DNA of 64,000 nt from Symbiodinium sp. CCMP2592 (GCA_905221615.1 CAJNDT010001324.1:496001-560000); one strand, 5' to 3'; shown: positions 43,075-56,160, numbered from the stretch's first letter. Notes: a model not told the origin generated them from the letters alone. Made by a program: numbers and translations.

Positions 43075-46000
43075 CTTCGAAGGTGCTACACAGACAAAGG
43101 CGTCGAAAAGAGTCGCTGCGGGGTCGTCTGCCAGTGGTTGGTGGTCGCTCGGTGCAGGAGCTTGGAAAGGCCGTGACCGGATTCATGTCAATTTGCCCTT
43201 CATGAAGCCGCAGAGCAAAAAGAGCCAACAGAGCCTCCAGAGTTTCTGTCTGCTCAGGATAAGGGCTTCCCGCCCGAGCGCCTTCGAAGGCTGAAGGGTG
43301 GACGTGATGCCTGGCACATCGGCAGAAGAAGGGGGCGAGATGGGGCGTCGAGGCTTTGCCCGCGGTTTCGGGGTTAAGCCGGTGTGTTAAGAGCACGAGA
43401 AACGAAGCTCGAATGAGCTGGAAGGGTTTGACCTTGGAGTGTGAAGCGAAATCTTCACAGAGTATCCTTGCAAGTGAACTCGTCAAACACCTCAGGCATC
43501 CGAATGAGTATCGTTGCACTCAGGCACGCAGAAGGGTACCCTACATGCATGCACCCTGGCAGCATCGTAGCGGGGTCGAAAGACATCAATCAGAAGGACA
43601 ATCAGACCCTGTGTATCTCGTTTCTGGCTTTCGGCCTTCACTTGAATCTATATGTTGTTCAAGTTGTTCGTGTTCGAGTCATTTCTCATTACTCATCGGC
43701 TTGCTTCCCTGTTCTCAGAAGAGTTTGATAGGATTGCATGCGGATAGACTCTCTTAAGAATGGCATGTGCAAAGGAGTGTGAAGCCTGCATTGGGATTTT
43801 GGCTGTCACAGGTATGGCGACGAGATGTGGCAGCTCGCTTCACAGGCGCAGCTGAGCGCTGCCCCTGTGGGCCCATCCCTGAGGCCCGTGTTCTTGCAAG
43901 GGAATGCAGGCAGGAACAGGCTTCGCCGTGGCTCAAGCTGTTTCATCGGCGCTGGTGTTCAGCGGATTGCTTTGTACTGCCACAGATGTCTTGCAGGTGG
44001 CATGTTATCGGCGGAGCCGACAAAGGAGGCTTTGCTTCTCGTGGAATTGAATCGGGATTCCAAGCTGGACTTCTGGTGAACACCCTCCAGCACCAAAGCC
44101 CGGCCCAAAAGAATACTGCAAACTTTGAGAGTTCCCGAAGCACACGAGATGACGCTGGCTCCTTCCGGCTTTGAGTCCTTGGCAGGCATCCTCGTCAGAG
44201 AAGGGGCCGCCTTGCCGCTGCCCTAACGTCCCTGTTGCAGTGTTGCAGTCATTTCCGTTCAGCAACTCCAAGGGCTCAGCGGCCAAGTCAAGCCCCGCTT
44301 GGTTAAGGACGTCACCGGCTTGCGACACACGGCTCACAACCGGCTCGGTCCTGGAGCAAGTGCAGCTGAAGGGCGAGCGCCGCTGGAACTCCATAGAAAA
44401 CCTTCGGAGCTGTCTTGCTGTGTCTGTGTTGACATCTACATACCAAAAGCAGTATTTGGGTCAAGATGACATTTGATAGACGATGGATGACGGTCTATGC
44501 TTCTGATCGGTGCTGTTGGTCGGGACAGTGGCTGTTGTGGTGATTGCTGTGCTGGGTTCGAACAGATTAGATGCAGAGGGTATCGTGGAGCTCAGCGTGC
44601 CCTAAACCCTTAAACCCAGTTCGTGTTGGAGCCCTCATGAGACCGGGGCTTGGGAACTCTAAGGTTGGGGATTGAGGTCGTCCGCCGTTGGGTTTCGGGT
44701 CTGCGAATCTTGCGCTGCCAAGGACTTTGCTACAAGTGGCTTGGAAGCAGACAGAGAAACTGAGAAACCCTTTGGTCGGATTTCTTTGGAGAGGTTTGTC
44801 CATACCGGCAAGCCAGCCGAGGCTTCTGGAAGGCCGGTGACCGGGTGACGGACGGTGACTGAGACAGAGGAACGGTGGAGGCTTTGCTTTCCCAAGCTTC
44901 TTTGTCGGCAGGCGACGGCCCAAAGACCGGCTGGGTGAGCATCCGGTTGTCAGACAAGGAGCCACGCAACACCATCCCCTTCGGGTACGCACCTGTGCTT
45001 TGTAGACTATTGGAGACGATACGACTGCAGCTGTCCGAGCAATCACCATAGGTCGTCCCCGTGTGGTGGTCATACCATGAACTTCGGTTTTCGACGTCCA
45101 AGCCGCCAGACCCCTGTCTGGCACAACTCGGTCTTTCGCGGGAGGAGCTTTGTGTGCTGCATGAACAGTGCCCCCCACCACGCCTGCTGGACAGCGTGGT
45201 GAGGATCCGCCGCTTGGTGGCACTCACAGCCCAATCGACCTCCTGGTAGGATCTCAAGCAGAGACTAAAGCAAGCATTCGACTGACCCAATGTTTCGGCA
45301 TGCGTCCATGTTGGCGCAGGGGGTCTTCAAAGTGATGCGGGAAAGGCACTGAACGGAGCCTCAGTTGCCAAGAGACCGCACAGAGATGCCGTTCCACGTC
45401 CGGCTATTTTGTGTCATGAGTCATGACTCATGGGAACTTGCCTGACTCGCCAGCCGTTCTGCGTTAATCGAAGGCCTTCAAAGTAACACTCAAATTTATC
45501 GAGCAAGACTTATCTTCCCTTGTGCCTCGACTCCTGAACTCGAACATCGCAGAACCCAAGTCAAGTCGGAAGTGTAGCGTAGCCGAGGACAAGAAGGGTT
45601 TGTGCAGTCCTTCGACGAAGAGAAGCAGCGGCTAGCAGGAGGCCCAGAAACTGACAGTCTGGGCCGGTTCCTCCCGCATCGGAAGCCATAAGTAGGACTC
45701 ACAAAGACGGTTTGTGAAGTCTTAACCTGTGCACTCTCTTTCTCCCTTTGCTGGGGATCTCGGGATCTCTGTTGTGACCCAGTCTGTCATCTCACACGAG
45801 TGGATGAAATTGTCCATGCGAGGAATCGACTGCTCACACGCAACCCAGGTCGTGAAAGTCTATGCCAGCGGCAAGGAGCACGCACTGAAGGTCACGAATC
45901 TGATTCCGAAGCCCTAGTCGGGCTTCCCGAGGAAAAAAGAGCGTCGCGTGCGTCCTTTCAGTACAATCCGGGCACAAGCCTTCAGATCGATATTAAGGTA

Positions 46001-47711
46001 GCCGGAGAATCCCCTCTGCTCTCTTATGAAGTGGCTCGCTTCCTGTTGGTTCACGCAGTTTGTGGACGTGAATGCAGGTCAACACATCGATCGGGACAAG
46101 TCGTGGGTCGGAATCGCGGATGTACGACATACTTTGAGATGCACTACTTGCGATCCGGTTCGTGTTTCACTAGCTAGCATGCTGTCGCTGTCGAATACTT
46201 TTTGCCAATATTCCTGCGGAGCCACCAAGCCACCTGTGGCTGTGGATCGTTGCGAGACGAACTGGGATGCTGAATGTTCAGCGCAGTCGCTATCAAAAGA
46301 GCCCTTCACATATCCAACCATGAGATGTTTGTTGCCCCTCTGGGTTCGAACTGTTAGGAAAAGCCGAGGTTATGATCGTCTGCATTCTCACATAAATTTC
46401 GGGCCCGCATGTAGAAGGGAACTCATGCTCAAGATCACAGGGTGTTTCCAGATTACTGGGTTTGCTAGCCAAGCTTTGCCGCACTTTCGAAGCGATGGGG
46501 AATGTCACCAGCAGTTGTGGGGGCCTCTGACTGGAGTTGGAGTGTGACAAAACAGGTTCATGTTCTAGGTGGCCGCGATCTTCGGTGTTGTGGTCGCAAT
46601 GCTGCATGAACAGTCAGATGGGTTGAAGTCTTGTGAACGCCTGTCTCCCTTCATGAGCAATGCTGTCATGCGAATCAAAAGCAACACGACCGGCTGCCAA
46701 CAGCATCAGTTGATGGCTGTTCGCACTTATCACGTGCAGAGCCTTTGTGGCTGTGGCTGTGCGGCCACCCCGGAACTGCTTTGATCGTTTCGGCAGGTGC
46801 TAACCCCAGCACTCACCACTGCTGCCGGTGGACGGCAGAGGATGATGCCGAGCTCTCCGTGGAGGCCCCTGAGCCTGAGACCGGAAAGACAACCACCGGA
46901 CCGTTCAACTGACTGCAGGGCCGGACAAGGAAATCCAAGACCGAGGCAGCGAGGGACAGGGTTTCTTTTCTTTCGCAGCGGGACAGTTGACAGTTCGCAA
47001 TGGGGCTTTCAAGATAGGATATGTTCTTCCCGGGTTGTGGAAGCTGTGCAGGGTTCTTGAAACTTTGAACATTGTGGGATGGAAGATTTTGACAACTCGA
47101 GCGATTCGGAAGGACTGGACTTGGCTTTCAGTTTTCCACAGCCTCGTATTCGGTAAGGTTTCGTGTTGGAGGATGCATGATGCAGCCTTGGGGTCTGTTC
47201 AGGAGGAGCCTCGATTGAATTTCGACACGAATGTCATCGGCCCGACCAATGCTAACATCATCGGCGGCGGCGCGGGCGCTTCGCCACTGCAGGACCCAGG
47301 GTACAAAGCAGGTGCTGCCACGATAGACTGGTAAGCAAGAGGTCTTGTTCCCCTTGAGTATTCAGAGTGGATGTTCCACTTTGCCAAGGGCGCAGCATTG
47401 GCAACTGCCGGCTGGTGGTTTGTGCTGCTACTAGTGTTTGTCAGGGAAGGGCATGCATAATCGACGACTCAATTTTTCCCAAAACTGTGATGTGTTCTGG
47501 GTGGCTTGAATCCTGGATGTGCGTTGGCTGTGGACAGGTAAGTACTCACCGGTCGCCTCGTCACACCAACGAGTCCCGAGGATTGTTTTTATCTTTCCTT
47601 CAACTCCTCGAGACCTGGACCTCGCTGAATGAAATGAGATCCGTCGAGGATCAGGAGTGTCTAGAGTACGCGGCCCTTCTCTTGCACTCAGCCTGGTACT
47701 CTACTGAATGA
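43075..47711 (+). CDS. Unrecognised plus-strand gene(s) seen as scattered exons
   Basis: Several stretches look like exons, but the model is incomplete. 44242-44463 reads ISVQQLQGLSGQVKPRLVKD in one open frame. 45790-45915 includes KVYASGKEHALKVTNLIPKP. 45960-46000 ends SLQIDIK before GTAGCC. 46798-46910 reads WTAEDDAELSVEAPEPETGK. 47204-47331 reads NFDTNVIGPTNANIIGGGAG and ends at a GTAAGC donor. 47612-47711 reads TWTSLNEMRSVEDQECLEYA and ends in TGA. I recognise no domain. They may belong to one or two genes; intervals of hundreds of bases between them show no better frame. Confidence 0.3.
45415..45432. repeat. Perfect 18-bp palindrome
   Basis: CATGAGTCATGACTCATG equals its own reverse complement and contains TGAGTCA and TGACTCA, the core of bZIP-type sites. 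It is in noncoding DNA; a role is not shown. Confidence 0.7.
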
Positions 47712-48511
47712 CTCAGGAGCTCAAGTTCCTGGAGGAGCGGCCTGCGCCCGAGTGCACAGAGCTCTGTGAAGCACGCTCTCTGGTGTGTCACACGGGCTCA
47801 TGTAAAGCCCCCATTTCCAGAGATGGGGATGCAACTTTCGGGGCTCGAGCAACTGCATAACCGATGAGGTTTTCAGGAGGAGGAGGAGGAGTCCGGTCTG
47901 ACAGGATTGTCAGTACCAAAAGTTTTGGCTACTGCAATCTACTGCATCAAGACTCCCTACTTGGTATTGCCAGCCCGAAAGTAGGGTCTCTGCTTGCCGT
48001 TGAAAGCGGCCAACACGTCCGAGGTCCTTCAAGAAAGACTGGCAACGAGAGCCCACACCGGAGAGGACGGGAATCGATTTCAACTCTGCATGGTGCAACG
48101 GCGACATCGCACGACTCACAGATGCGGTTCGAGCGAACAAGATAGGAATCAGTCCCGTCAACGGAACAACGCAAGCTCCTGTGCAACGTCCTGTGGACCA
48201 GGACCTCGAAGGACACCCAGAACCGGAAGGTTCCAAAACTGCAAGGCATAAGGTAGCATCTGGTCGTTTCGTGCAAGCTTGGGGCTTCCATGCTGCAGAG
48301 AGCGCCAAACAAATTTTTGCGTGCTGCTTTCATCTGCTTCGTGTCGCAAGAACGGGAACTTCGGAGATGCTGTCGGGGCGAGGGCGGGCTTCACCTTCAG
48401 CTGGCCAGAAGCCCTGAAGCCTCCCTCACGATTCCCGAGGCTCAGACGGCTGAGCTCAAAAAGGCCGCAAAGGCCTTTCAACCCAAGGCCAGGGCTCTTT
48501 TAGCTCATTAG
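47712..48511. other. Intergenic or intronic region
   Basis: Overlapping frames on both strands. A plus-strand stretch near 48420-48505 (IPEAQTAELKKAAKAFQPKA) is coding-like and might be an exon of the next gene, but no border is clear. Confidence 0.35.
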
Positions 48512-49683
48512 ATGCACGTGCCGAGCACGGAGATGCAGAGGCTGCGGCCAAGGGCGGCTTTCCCGTCAGCGCCAAGGCCAGTTTCGCACCGGAGAGCACC
48601 AGAGGCGAGGCGGCAGAGTGAGAGCGGCAGTGCTGCAGGCGAAGCCGAAGTCGGCGGACGTCTCCTCCGTCTCGATGTCCTCGGTGTCCTCTTCCAGCGT
48701 CCTGCCGTTGCTCGCCGAAATCACCTTCGGGAGGAGGAGGGCTCTTTGGGGTCCTTGCCGAGGTTCAGCAGCCCGGGCAAGTCACCTCCGCAAAAGGAAG
48801 AGAAGGCCGGTGGCTCGGGGAGGTGGGTTGCCAATTCCATGCTTTGCCGGCTTTTGATCCTGGTCCAGACGCGCGACTGGGGATGGATTTCTTTCGGGTT
48901 TCACTTTCGGTCCTGAAGCTGTCGCCTCCGCCTGAGGTCGTCAGTCCCAAGACGGCTGAGGATCGCGAAGTCCCAGCTGCAAAGCTCAAGGCCGTCCTGC
49001 CGGAAGAGCCGGAGAAGGCCGTGGAAGGAACCCAGCAAAGCGCAGCTGTCCCAGCGATCACTGCGCCGGCAAGCCCCAACCCATGCAAGAAGCTCATCCC
49101 GAGCCTCTCCCCAGCTCTTTGGTCGCCCATGCACCGCCGTTGGACATGCCAGAAGGCCCTCCAGGCGGAGCCTGCGGAGCCCGCGCAGCCCACGCAGCCC
49201 ACGCAGCCCACGCAGCCCGCACAGCCCTCGCAGACCGTAGCCGCTGCTACCACGGTTGATGAGGCAGAGACCAACGCACAAGTGGAAGAGAAACCACAGC
49301 GCGTGCCACCAGTGTTGAGCCTTTGCAGCCCGCCTCCCGCACTCTGGTCCCCACTGCATCGCAAGTGGTGTGGCGCTGTGCTGAAGATGCAGCTTGCACA
49401 GGTCCCGACACTGCTCGTGAAAAAGGCAGTGCAAGGAGGACAAGCCAAGGCCCTGCAAATGGAGAGCGAGGCGGGGCTGGAGAAGGCCCAGTCCGAGCTG
49501 CTCGAGACTGTGAAGATGCAAGCCCAGGTGCAGCCCCCCTCCGAGGCCTTAAAGGCCCAGGCCCCCTGTGCCCCCTGCGCCCCCGCCGCTCGCATCAGTT
49601 TCTCTTCTGCCCCGGCGCTCTACTCCAAGTGGCACGGCCGATGGACAGGGTGCTTGCCTGAGCCTGCCAAGCTTGGGGCCTAG
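48512..49683 (+). CDS. Hypothetical protein with three Trp-containing repeats
   Basis: The main open frame (48823-49683) starts with GTG, so its first codons are probably intronic; coding quality begins near 48916 (VLKLSPPPEVVSPKTAEDRE). An upstream frame to about 48820 (EEEGSLGSLPRFSSPGKSPP) is a likely preceding exon. The 286-codon frame carries three diverged copies of one motif: SPALWSPMHRRW (about 96-107), PPALWSPLHRKW (171-182) and APALYSKWHGRW (263-274), spaced 75-92 residues. A Pro/Gln/Thr run (AQPTQPTQPTQPAQPSQ) from a 9-bp DNA repeat lies between the first two. I recognise no family; the WSPxHRxW motif may be a binding module. The stop is at 49681-49683. Confidence 0.45.
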
Positions 49684-52269
49684 AGCACTTCGTCACAGCT
49701 GGGAGCCCAGACAACGCTTCGCTGTTTTGTTGTGAAGATGCTCGCGGCCTGAGCTCGAGCATCCGGGGATGTCCCAGGATGTCGCAGCGCCGCAGAGCCG
49801 AAAGTGATCAGCCCTGCCCCAAGCGCGTGAGGGCTGAGCCTCGGGCCTTGTACAGAACTGGGATTGCAGACCCGTCTTCCCCGACGCGAGTGCCCTTATA
49901 CGGGCTTGTCGAAGCAATATCTGCAATCCCCTGGAATGCTATCACAGATTGCTCCTTGTAGTAGCCTCGTGCCCTCTTGCCACAGGCAAGGATGGGGATT
50001 GGCATCCGATCGGCCAGCATCATGTCACGACAGAGCTTTTGATCATCAGGTGTCTCGCTCAGGTCCAGCAAGGGGGCTTCATCCCTTTCTTAGTCCATCT
50101 CTGCCCCTTCTTCGGCTTGGCATGGACACATCGATAGCTCTTAAGCTTCTCTGTCTTTAACGGCCTCCACGAAGATGGGCAAAGCATTTTTTTTTGCGCT
50201 GCTGCAGCTCGCAGGGTCCGCAGCTGGGACTCTGCGTCTCGCAGCTGCGGCCTCGCGCCTCGCAGGCCTGACCTGGTCTTAGAGACTGGGCACCAAACCG
50301 AAACGGGAAAGTGCCCACCGATGGTCCATCCGGAGGGCCAAACAAGTTGCTCTCCGGGCAGGGCCCTAGCACAAGACAGCACCGGAAGGGAAGAAGAAGG
50401 GTGAAGAAGGGTGCGTAGCCGCAAAGCTAAGTCCAAGTACCAAGTTCTTCCCTTCGGCGTGACAAGCAAAATCCTACACCATCCTATACCCAGCTTCTCA
50501 TGGCCGGGCTTAAACCCGTGTCGCTCTGTGGAGCCGGGTCTGCACTGAGCCGCAGGCCCCAGGCTTGCTGCGTTTAAGCACGGCCCCCGAGATCGGAGAG
50601 CTGTGGACTGCTTTTGAAAGAGGAGACACATTTCGCGCTTTGATCGTACCGAGGCCAAGCTAAGCTCCTCATGCGAATGATGCCGCGGCTTCGCTTGTGT
50701 CGAGTTGGTTCGATCAGCTGCAGTAGCTGCAGCAAGCAGACAGTAGTAGAGTTTCCGACCTCTCCTGAGCCCGAAGCGAAACTAGCTACTACGCCTTGAA
50801 CGGTGACCAAGATAGCGTGTATAGGGGCTGAACAAGTCCGCCCTGAAATCCATTGCGGGCGCCAAGGCTTTTCTTAGAGTGACAAGAGCGTCAGCCCCTG
50901 CCGGCCTTCACGCCCCCCAGACCTCCACAAGACCCAGAAGCTTCGAAACCAAAAGGAAGAGCCATCTTAGAGTGCCAGAGTCTCTTGGGATGGTGACGGA
51001 TGTGGACAGCCAGAGCCCTCGATGCGACAGAGCCTAGAGCCGGCGGGGGGGTTTTCCGCACTCACTGAGGTACGGGCGCGCCAGGACCCGGCACCATGCT
51101 GGAGGTCGTCGGGGCACTCAGTCGAGAGGAGTTCCGGTCAAGTTGATTTTGCGAGCAGCTTCGGCCTTGTTTGCTCTTAGAAACGGGAGGTCAGGCGGCA
51201 AGCGCCAGCGCTTGGGATTTCAGCTTCGGCTCAAAGTCGACACTACCCGCTCTGGCAAGATGAAAATGACCGGGAGAATAATTTCAGACCTTGTGCTGGA
51301 GAAGGCAGAGTGAAAGGGAGCTCTTCCACAAAGGTGAAGGAAGGAAAGGAATGCTTTCATGGATAAAGCTGAAAAGGACAACGGAAAGGCACTGGCAAGT
51401 TCGGCCACAAGGCGAAAGGAGCCTTCATGGACGAAGCAAGGAAGGGGACAGGCAAGTTTGGCTTTGGAGAAAGATATGCAGCAAGGACGAGAGATTTGGC
51501 GCACGAACCAGCAGCCGTGCAAGTCCTGGGCTTGGGTAGGCTTGGCAAAGAAAGATTTGGCGGTACGGGTTTCGGGGTTCAGGGCTCGGGGGCACAGAGG
51601 CTTCGAATAGGGCTTCACAGGTTCAGTTCAGGGCTCAACTTCCGAGGAGCGTTGGCACGCGGGCTGCGCACCAGTTGGGAGCGGTTTGGGTTCGGGGTTT
51701 GCATATGACAAGAGGCTTTGAATGAAGGCCTGAAGCCTGAACGTATCGGAGGGTGTATATGGTGCATATGCCCACACCCTCTATTGTAGAAAGAGAGAAT
51801 TTTACACCAGGAGTTTTCTTCGCAGGCACCAAGAGGAGATAGGATTTGGTGAGGAGGCTTGGGCAATGAAGGGCAGAAGCAGTCAGTGGTTTCACGGCGT
51901 GGGTGAGCATTATGTTGGGTAAATGTTGTGAAGATTCAGGATTGTAGTGAAAGTGGCCCTAAGGCGACGTCGCTTTCAGAGCGCATGGGCGGCCAAGTGC
52001 CACTGGCGATGATCGCCCTGGACCCACAGGCGAAACTTGATCATCGGGTGCATTCTGTACATTCTGTACCCTGTACAGTCTGCTGTTACGAGTCGCACTT
52101 GTGGAGAAATCCCAAGCTCTGATCGATGAGAGGTGCTCGAGTATGGCCGGGCTCTTCTTGACAAGAAGGAGAGTGGCTTTGATTGGGCTTCCAGTGCGAA
52201 TGTTGAGAGTTTGCCCTAACCCGAAACCCATGTTTGGGTTCCTGTGTGCCGTTTTCATGCGCCTTTGAG
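49684..52269. other. Long region without a confident gene
   Basis: A minus-strand ORF (50059-50658) and others lack motifs. A plus-strand stretch at 51330-51480 holds two diverged ~70-bp units, described separately. The rest appears intergenic or intronic. Confidence 0.4.
51332..51470 (+). repeat. Two diverged ~70-bp units
   Basis: Both units share AAAGGA..CTTTCATGGA, A.AAGC..AAAAGG and GGCAAGTT.GGC. One frame would give AFMDKAEKDNGKA and, in the second unit, a related AFMDEARKGTGKF. It may be a relic of a repeat-protein exon. Confidence 0.4.
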
Positions 52270-54600
52270 GAGAATTTGGGCCCCAGCAAGATCTCCTTGC
52301 GGCAGATCCTGGCCGATGTTCTCGAAGGTGGGAGTGTGGATCAGCACCGTTGGCTCACGGATTCTTTGAGCCTCAGACTGTTCGCGTCAGGTGCCGGCGA
52401 GGATCCCAAGCTTCTGATCGAAGATGCGGAGCCCTTTCCCATGGTACGCCGCTCCAGAAGCCGGGAAGCGGTAAGCAGATGTTAGCAGTACTCAGTACTC
52501 GTTATCGTATATAAGTTACTCATTCGTCCGTCCCCTATTTCAGACAGAGTCTACCCGCTCCTTGAACGTGCTCCTGCACACAGTGTTTTCGTGCTCGTCT
52601 AAGTTTATTGCTCAAGCGTGTGTTGAGCTGTTAACAGGATCAACCACATGAAAAGCATCACAGCGTCTGCGCACAAATACTGAGATACTCCGCTTTGCAG
52701 TTCGAGTTCAGTTGCAGAAACTGAGTCCCCTTAACAAGTGGATCGACGGCGCTCCAGAAGCTTGCGCCATGCGTATGAGTTTGTCTACTACACTGCCGGG
52801 CACGGCGCAGCAGGACAAAACCTCTCGAGACATGGCTTCCCCCCAGAGCCCCAGGCAGCTGATGTGTCGTCCGTTTCAGGCCTTGGGCTAGCTTCGGGCT
52901 CCCGGAATTCACTGTCACAGGGTCTGACTGCGCAGGATGCGTGCCCTGGGAAAGTCCGCCCGCGCGTCGGCGCCGCTGGTTCAGCTGGAGCTGCAAAGAG
53001 CGCGCAGCATCAAAAGGGTGCTGGCTGTGGTGGGTAGCTGAGCGGCCTTGGTGGACCGAGGGTCTGAAAAAACCGTTCGGGAGACCTTCTCGGGATTTAG
53101 AGGTACTCGTATCTGTTGTTCCTGTTGCGATGTTTGATGATGTCATGCCTGCTGCATATCCAAAGAAGTTGAGGCAAGTTCCACGGGTTGTAGGGTGACT
53201 GACGACAGACAGAGCTAGCCGAGACAAGCACTTCCACATCCTCGATGGCGGTCACGTGAGTCTGGCGCTGCAGAAGCTCGCGGCTCTGCGACTTGGCTCA
53301 AAGGCTCACAGGCCGCCGGCAGACCGGAGGCTGTGGGCATAGACGGCTACGCCAGTTGTGTCCGTCTTGCTTCTCAGCTGACTCTAGTGTATAGCAAACT
53401 CTGAGGCCCAGGGAGGGCTCTGAGAGCATCGAGCGCGAGCTCCTGGATCTGCTGTCCTCCTGGCTGCATCTGAAGCGGCCCCAAGCCACAGCTGGTTCGA
53501 AGCATTTCGAAGCTTTTCTTAGTCTTCCCATGCCACGTGAGGCACAAAGTTTCGCTTGACCTGCTTGTCTGCTTGTCTTTGCATTCCAGGCGACTGGTGG
53601 AGCATCATGCCGCCCAGCTGCCAGACAAGGCACAGCATACCAGCTTTGCCTTTGGGCGAAGCGTTCTCACAAGGCTGTTCCTTACCGCCCTAACTAGAGG
53701 GCCAGGGCGTCTTGTCGGGGAGAACGTTTCAGCGCAGAGGTTCGAATCGGTTCGAAGCTTCTTTGATTTTCCAGAGTGCAGAGTGACCCCGAAACCTGAG
53801 TTCAACAGTTTTGCTGTCCCCATGTACCCTGCTCACAGGAACTCTTGCGCTTGGCCAGGAGCGCTCGGGTTCTTGTTTTTTGGGTACAGCCGATGAATGG
53901 TGGAAAGATGCGGAAAGCGCAAAGGGCGTCGAGTTTGGGGTTCTCGTTGGTTTGGCGCAAGCGCTGCCCGTGAGTGTTGGACTGTTGGACCCAGATGTTC
54001 GCGACATGCGTGCTCTCTCACACATTCATGCTCAGACCCCGGTTTCGATGCCTGGGGACACAGACCCGCGAGACGTTCGACTCAGGCTCACCCTCCAAAA
54101 CTGCACTCCACCTCCAAGGAGCCTTGTGGGCTTGGCCCGCCCCGACAATCCGGCCTGGCAGGCCATCGGCAGCGCGGTCGCGGAGAGGCTCCGAGTTCGC
54201 ACGGAGGGTAAGGGAGGCGAATCAAACAGTTCCTTTATAATTCCGTTCCGTCGGAGCGACGAGCAACTGCCCCGTCACTGGCATCTCTGCATCTCTCCTT
54301 TCCTCGGAGGATCCCGCGCCTCGACACGGACCTGGCGCCGCTGCTCGCGGCGTTGGCGGCGGCGCGAGGCGCCGCGACGGAGGCGCTCGGAGGGCGAGAC
54401 CTCACGGGCTGAGGGCAAGGCGGCTCAGGCGGCTAAGGCGGCTCGGTTGTGGGGCTACTGCCTTCACGCCCAGGCCTTCCGAGCAGCCGAGAAGCCAGAG
54501 GCTGGGGAGCCGGGGCGTTTTCTGGCTCAGAAGCTCTGTGATTCACGTTGCCGTAAGTGACGGTATTGCAGGTCGTGGCCTCAATGTCAGACGCCACGCT
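52270..54600 (+). CDS. Unrecognised multi-exon gene(s)
   Basis: Coding-like exons on the plus strand: 52270-52470 (SKISLRQILADVLEGGSVDQ, then SLRLFASGAGEDPKLLIEDA, with a perfect GTAAGC donor at 52471); 52741-52891 (SLSTTLPGTAQQDKTSRDMA, ending in TAG); 53403-53559 (GSESIERELLDLLSSWLHLK); about 53588-53672 (RRLVEHHAAQLPDKAQHTSF); 53863-54230 (TADEWWKDAESAKGVEFGVL ... AWQAIGSAVAERLRVRTEG); and 54308-54411 (RLDTDLAPLLAALAAARGAA). No domain is recognised. Order and sense are consistent, but exon borders and whether this is one gene or two are unresolved. Confidence 0.35.
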
Positions 54601-54690
54601 GGCTGGAGCATCTTGGCAGCAGTGCAAGGGCAAGCCAAGGCCGGGCAGGCTGTTGTCGGTGGGACGTACAGACTCGTAGACATGCGTGCG

Positions 54691-54733
54691 CTCTCGCTCT
54701 CGCTCTCGCTCTCTCGCTCTCTCGCTCTCGCTC

Positions 54734-54802
<69 letters not shown>
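54691..54802. repeat. (CT)n microsatellite with CTCTCG variants
   Basis: About 110 bp of CT dinucleotide; the first half is interspersed with CG as CTCTCG units, the second half is nearly pure CT. Confidence 0.95.
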
Positions 54803-54804
<2 letters not shown>

Positions 54805-55479
54805 ATTTGGCGACCTCCGAACGGTCCACTCGTAGTCGTCAAAGCTCTCTGTGCACGAGTCCCGAGTTTTGGGTTTCTTGGTCTAGAGTCCAGTCGGGTC
54901 GGGATGATCCGTTCGCAAGCCGCATCATCGAAGCAGCAGCCTGGCAGTGTGTCACAACATTCGCTTCAAAACAAAGCCGCAGCGCACATACACCTCGAGG
55001 TTTTCCAGGTCTCAATAAATCAATGTACAAAAGCTCTCCCCGCAAACAACCCACGTACATCTGATCCTCTTGGCCTTCTTTCTGTGTAAAGGGTAAAGAA
55101 TAGAGTCAATCTGAGCTGGAAGATGCATGGCGTTTAGTCATCTCGACGAGGTGTTGTCTGCCATGGTTGTCGTGACTTGGCAGCAGCACCTTGTCGGACG
55201 GCGTGCGCGGATCCTCGTGCATTGCAAAGTTAAAGAACCCGCATCCTTGGTTGATCTGACAGGCGTAGCTTCACTGAGGTGTAGCTTGGATGAGGCTGAG
55301 ATGTCATCAAATTTAGCTCAGTAGCACAACGCCTTTTCGACGCCGTTGTTTTCATCTGTTTGCCTCCTGCAACGGTTATCCCGAGCAACGAGCCCAAACC
55401 TGGTTTCACGAGCACGGAAGGCAGGCTGGTGCAGATTGCTCGAAAAACCACGAGCCTTTAAAAGGAACAGAAGACTTAA

Positions 55480-55847
55480 ACAGCTCAGCCCAACCCTCCA
55501 CCAGGCTCGGCAATCGCCTGCCAGCGGTGCGCTGCTTGAGGCCGCACGGTCGAGGGAACTGGACTTCGAAAAGGTGAGATCTCTGGCAGGCGGTTCAGCG
55601 TCAAGAGTTTTTCTTTCCGCGGGAGTTTTGCTTTTGGAGCTCCAAGAGATCCTTTCTCAGCGAAGGCAGTCGCGGCCCGGACTCCGAATTTCGAAGAGGC
55701 AGTGCTGCGCCAGGTCGGCGGGGTGGGGTGGGGAGACTCTCAGACACTCTCAATTTCTTGTCCTACCAGGTGTCCGCTGCCCTGGCCAACTTGGGATCTG
55801 CCGGCGCTCCTTCGGTGGTGCCCAGGCAGAGGAACAAGAGTACTTGA
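55480..55847 (+). CDS. Terminal exons of an unrecognised gene
   Basis: Three exon-like pieces: 55488-55574 (SPTLHQARQSPASGALLEAA...ELDFEK, then GTGAGA), about 55646-55713 (RDPFSAKAVAARTPNFEEAV...LRQ, then GTCGGC) and 55770-55847 (VSAALANLGSAGAPSVVPRQ, ending in TGA). The last two join in frame across a GT-AG intron of about 55 bp. Family unknown; it may continue the gene to the left. Confidence 0.4.
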
Positions 55848-56160
55848 AGTCTGAATCTCGTCCGAAGCGTTCTGATTCATGCTCGCGCTGGAAGTGGGGT
55901 CGCGCGGGCAGTCGTTGCCTTGTGCTATTGGAGTTTGGGCATCCAGCGTAACAAGATGACTTCGGCAAAGAAGAGGGGAGGCAGCAGCATTAGCAGCAGC
56001 CCAAGAACACCCGATTCGAGCCGCAGCAGGACTGGTGACAACGTTGAGTCAACACGACAGCTATTGATCAGCAGAAGCTCTTCGATTCTCTTTAGTCAAG
56101 ATCATAGTGAATCATTCCTCCCGAAGTGTTTGAGATTGAAGCTTCACTTACACATCTAGT

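Noticed and set aside
42530-43519. Minus-strand 329-codon ORF
   Set aside because: It overlaps the better plus-strand exon ending PGRMTETIVHSTPPYGA and shows no motif.
48765-49595. Minus-strand Cys/Gly-rich ORF
   Set aside because: It is the antisense of the Pro/Gln repeat and of the WSPxHRxW repeats; its CVGCVGCVGC run comes from the 9-bp DNA repeat.
50059-50658. Minus-strand 199-codon ORF
   Set aside because: No domain or exon signals; composition reflects a local GCAG-rich repeat.
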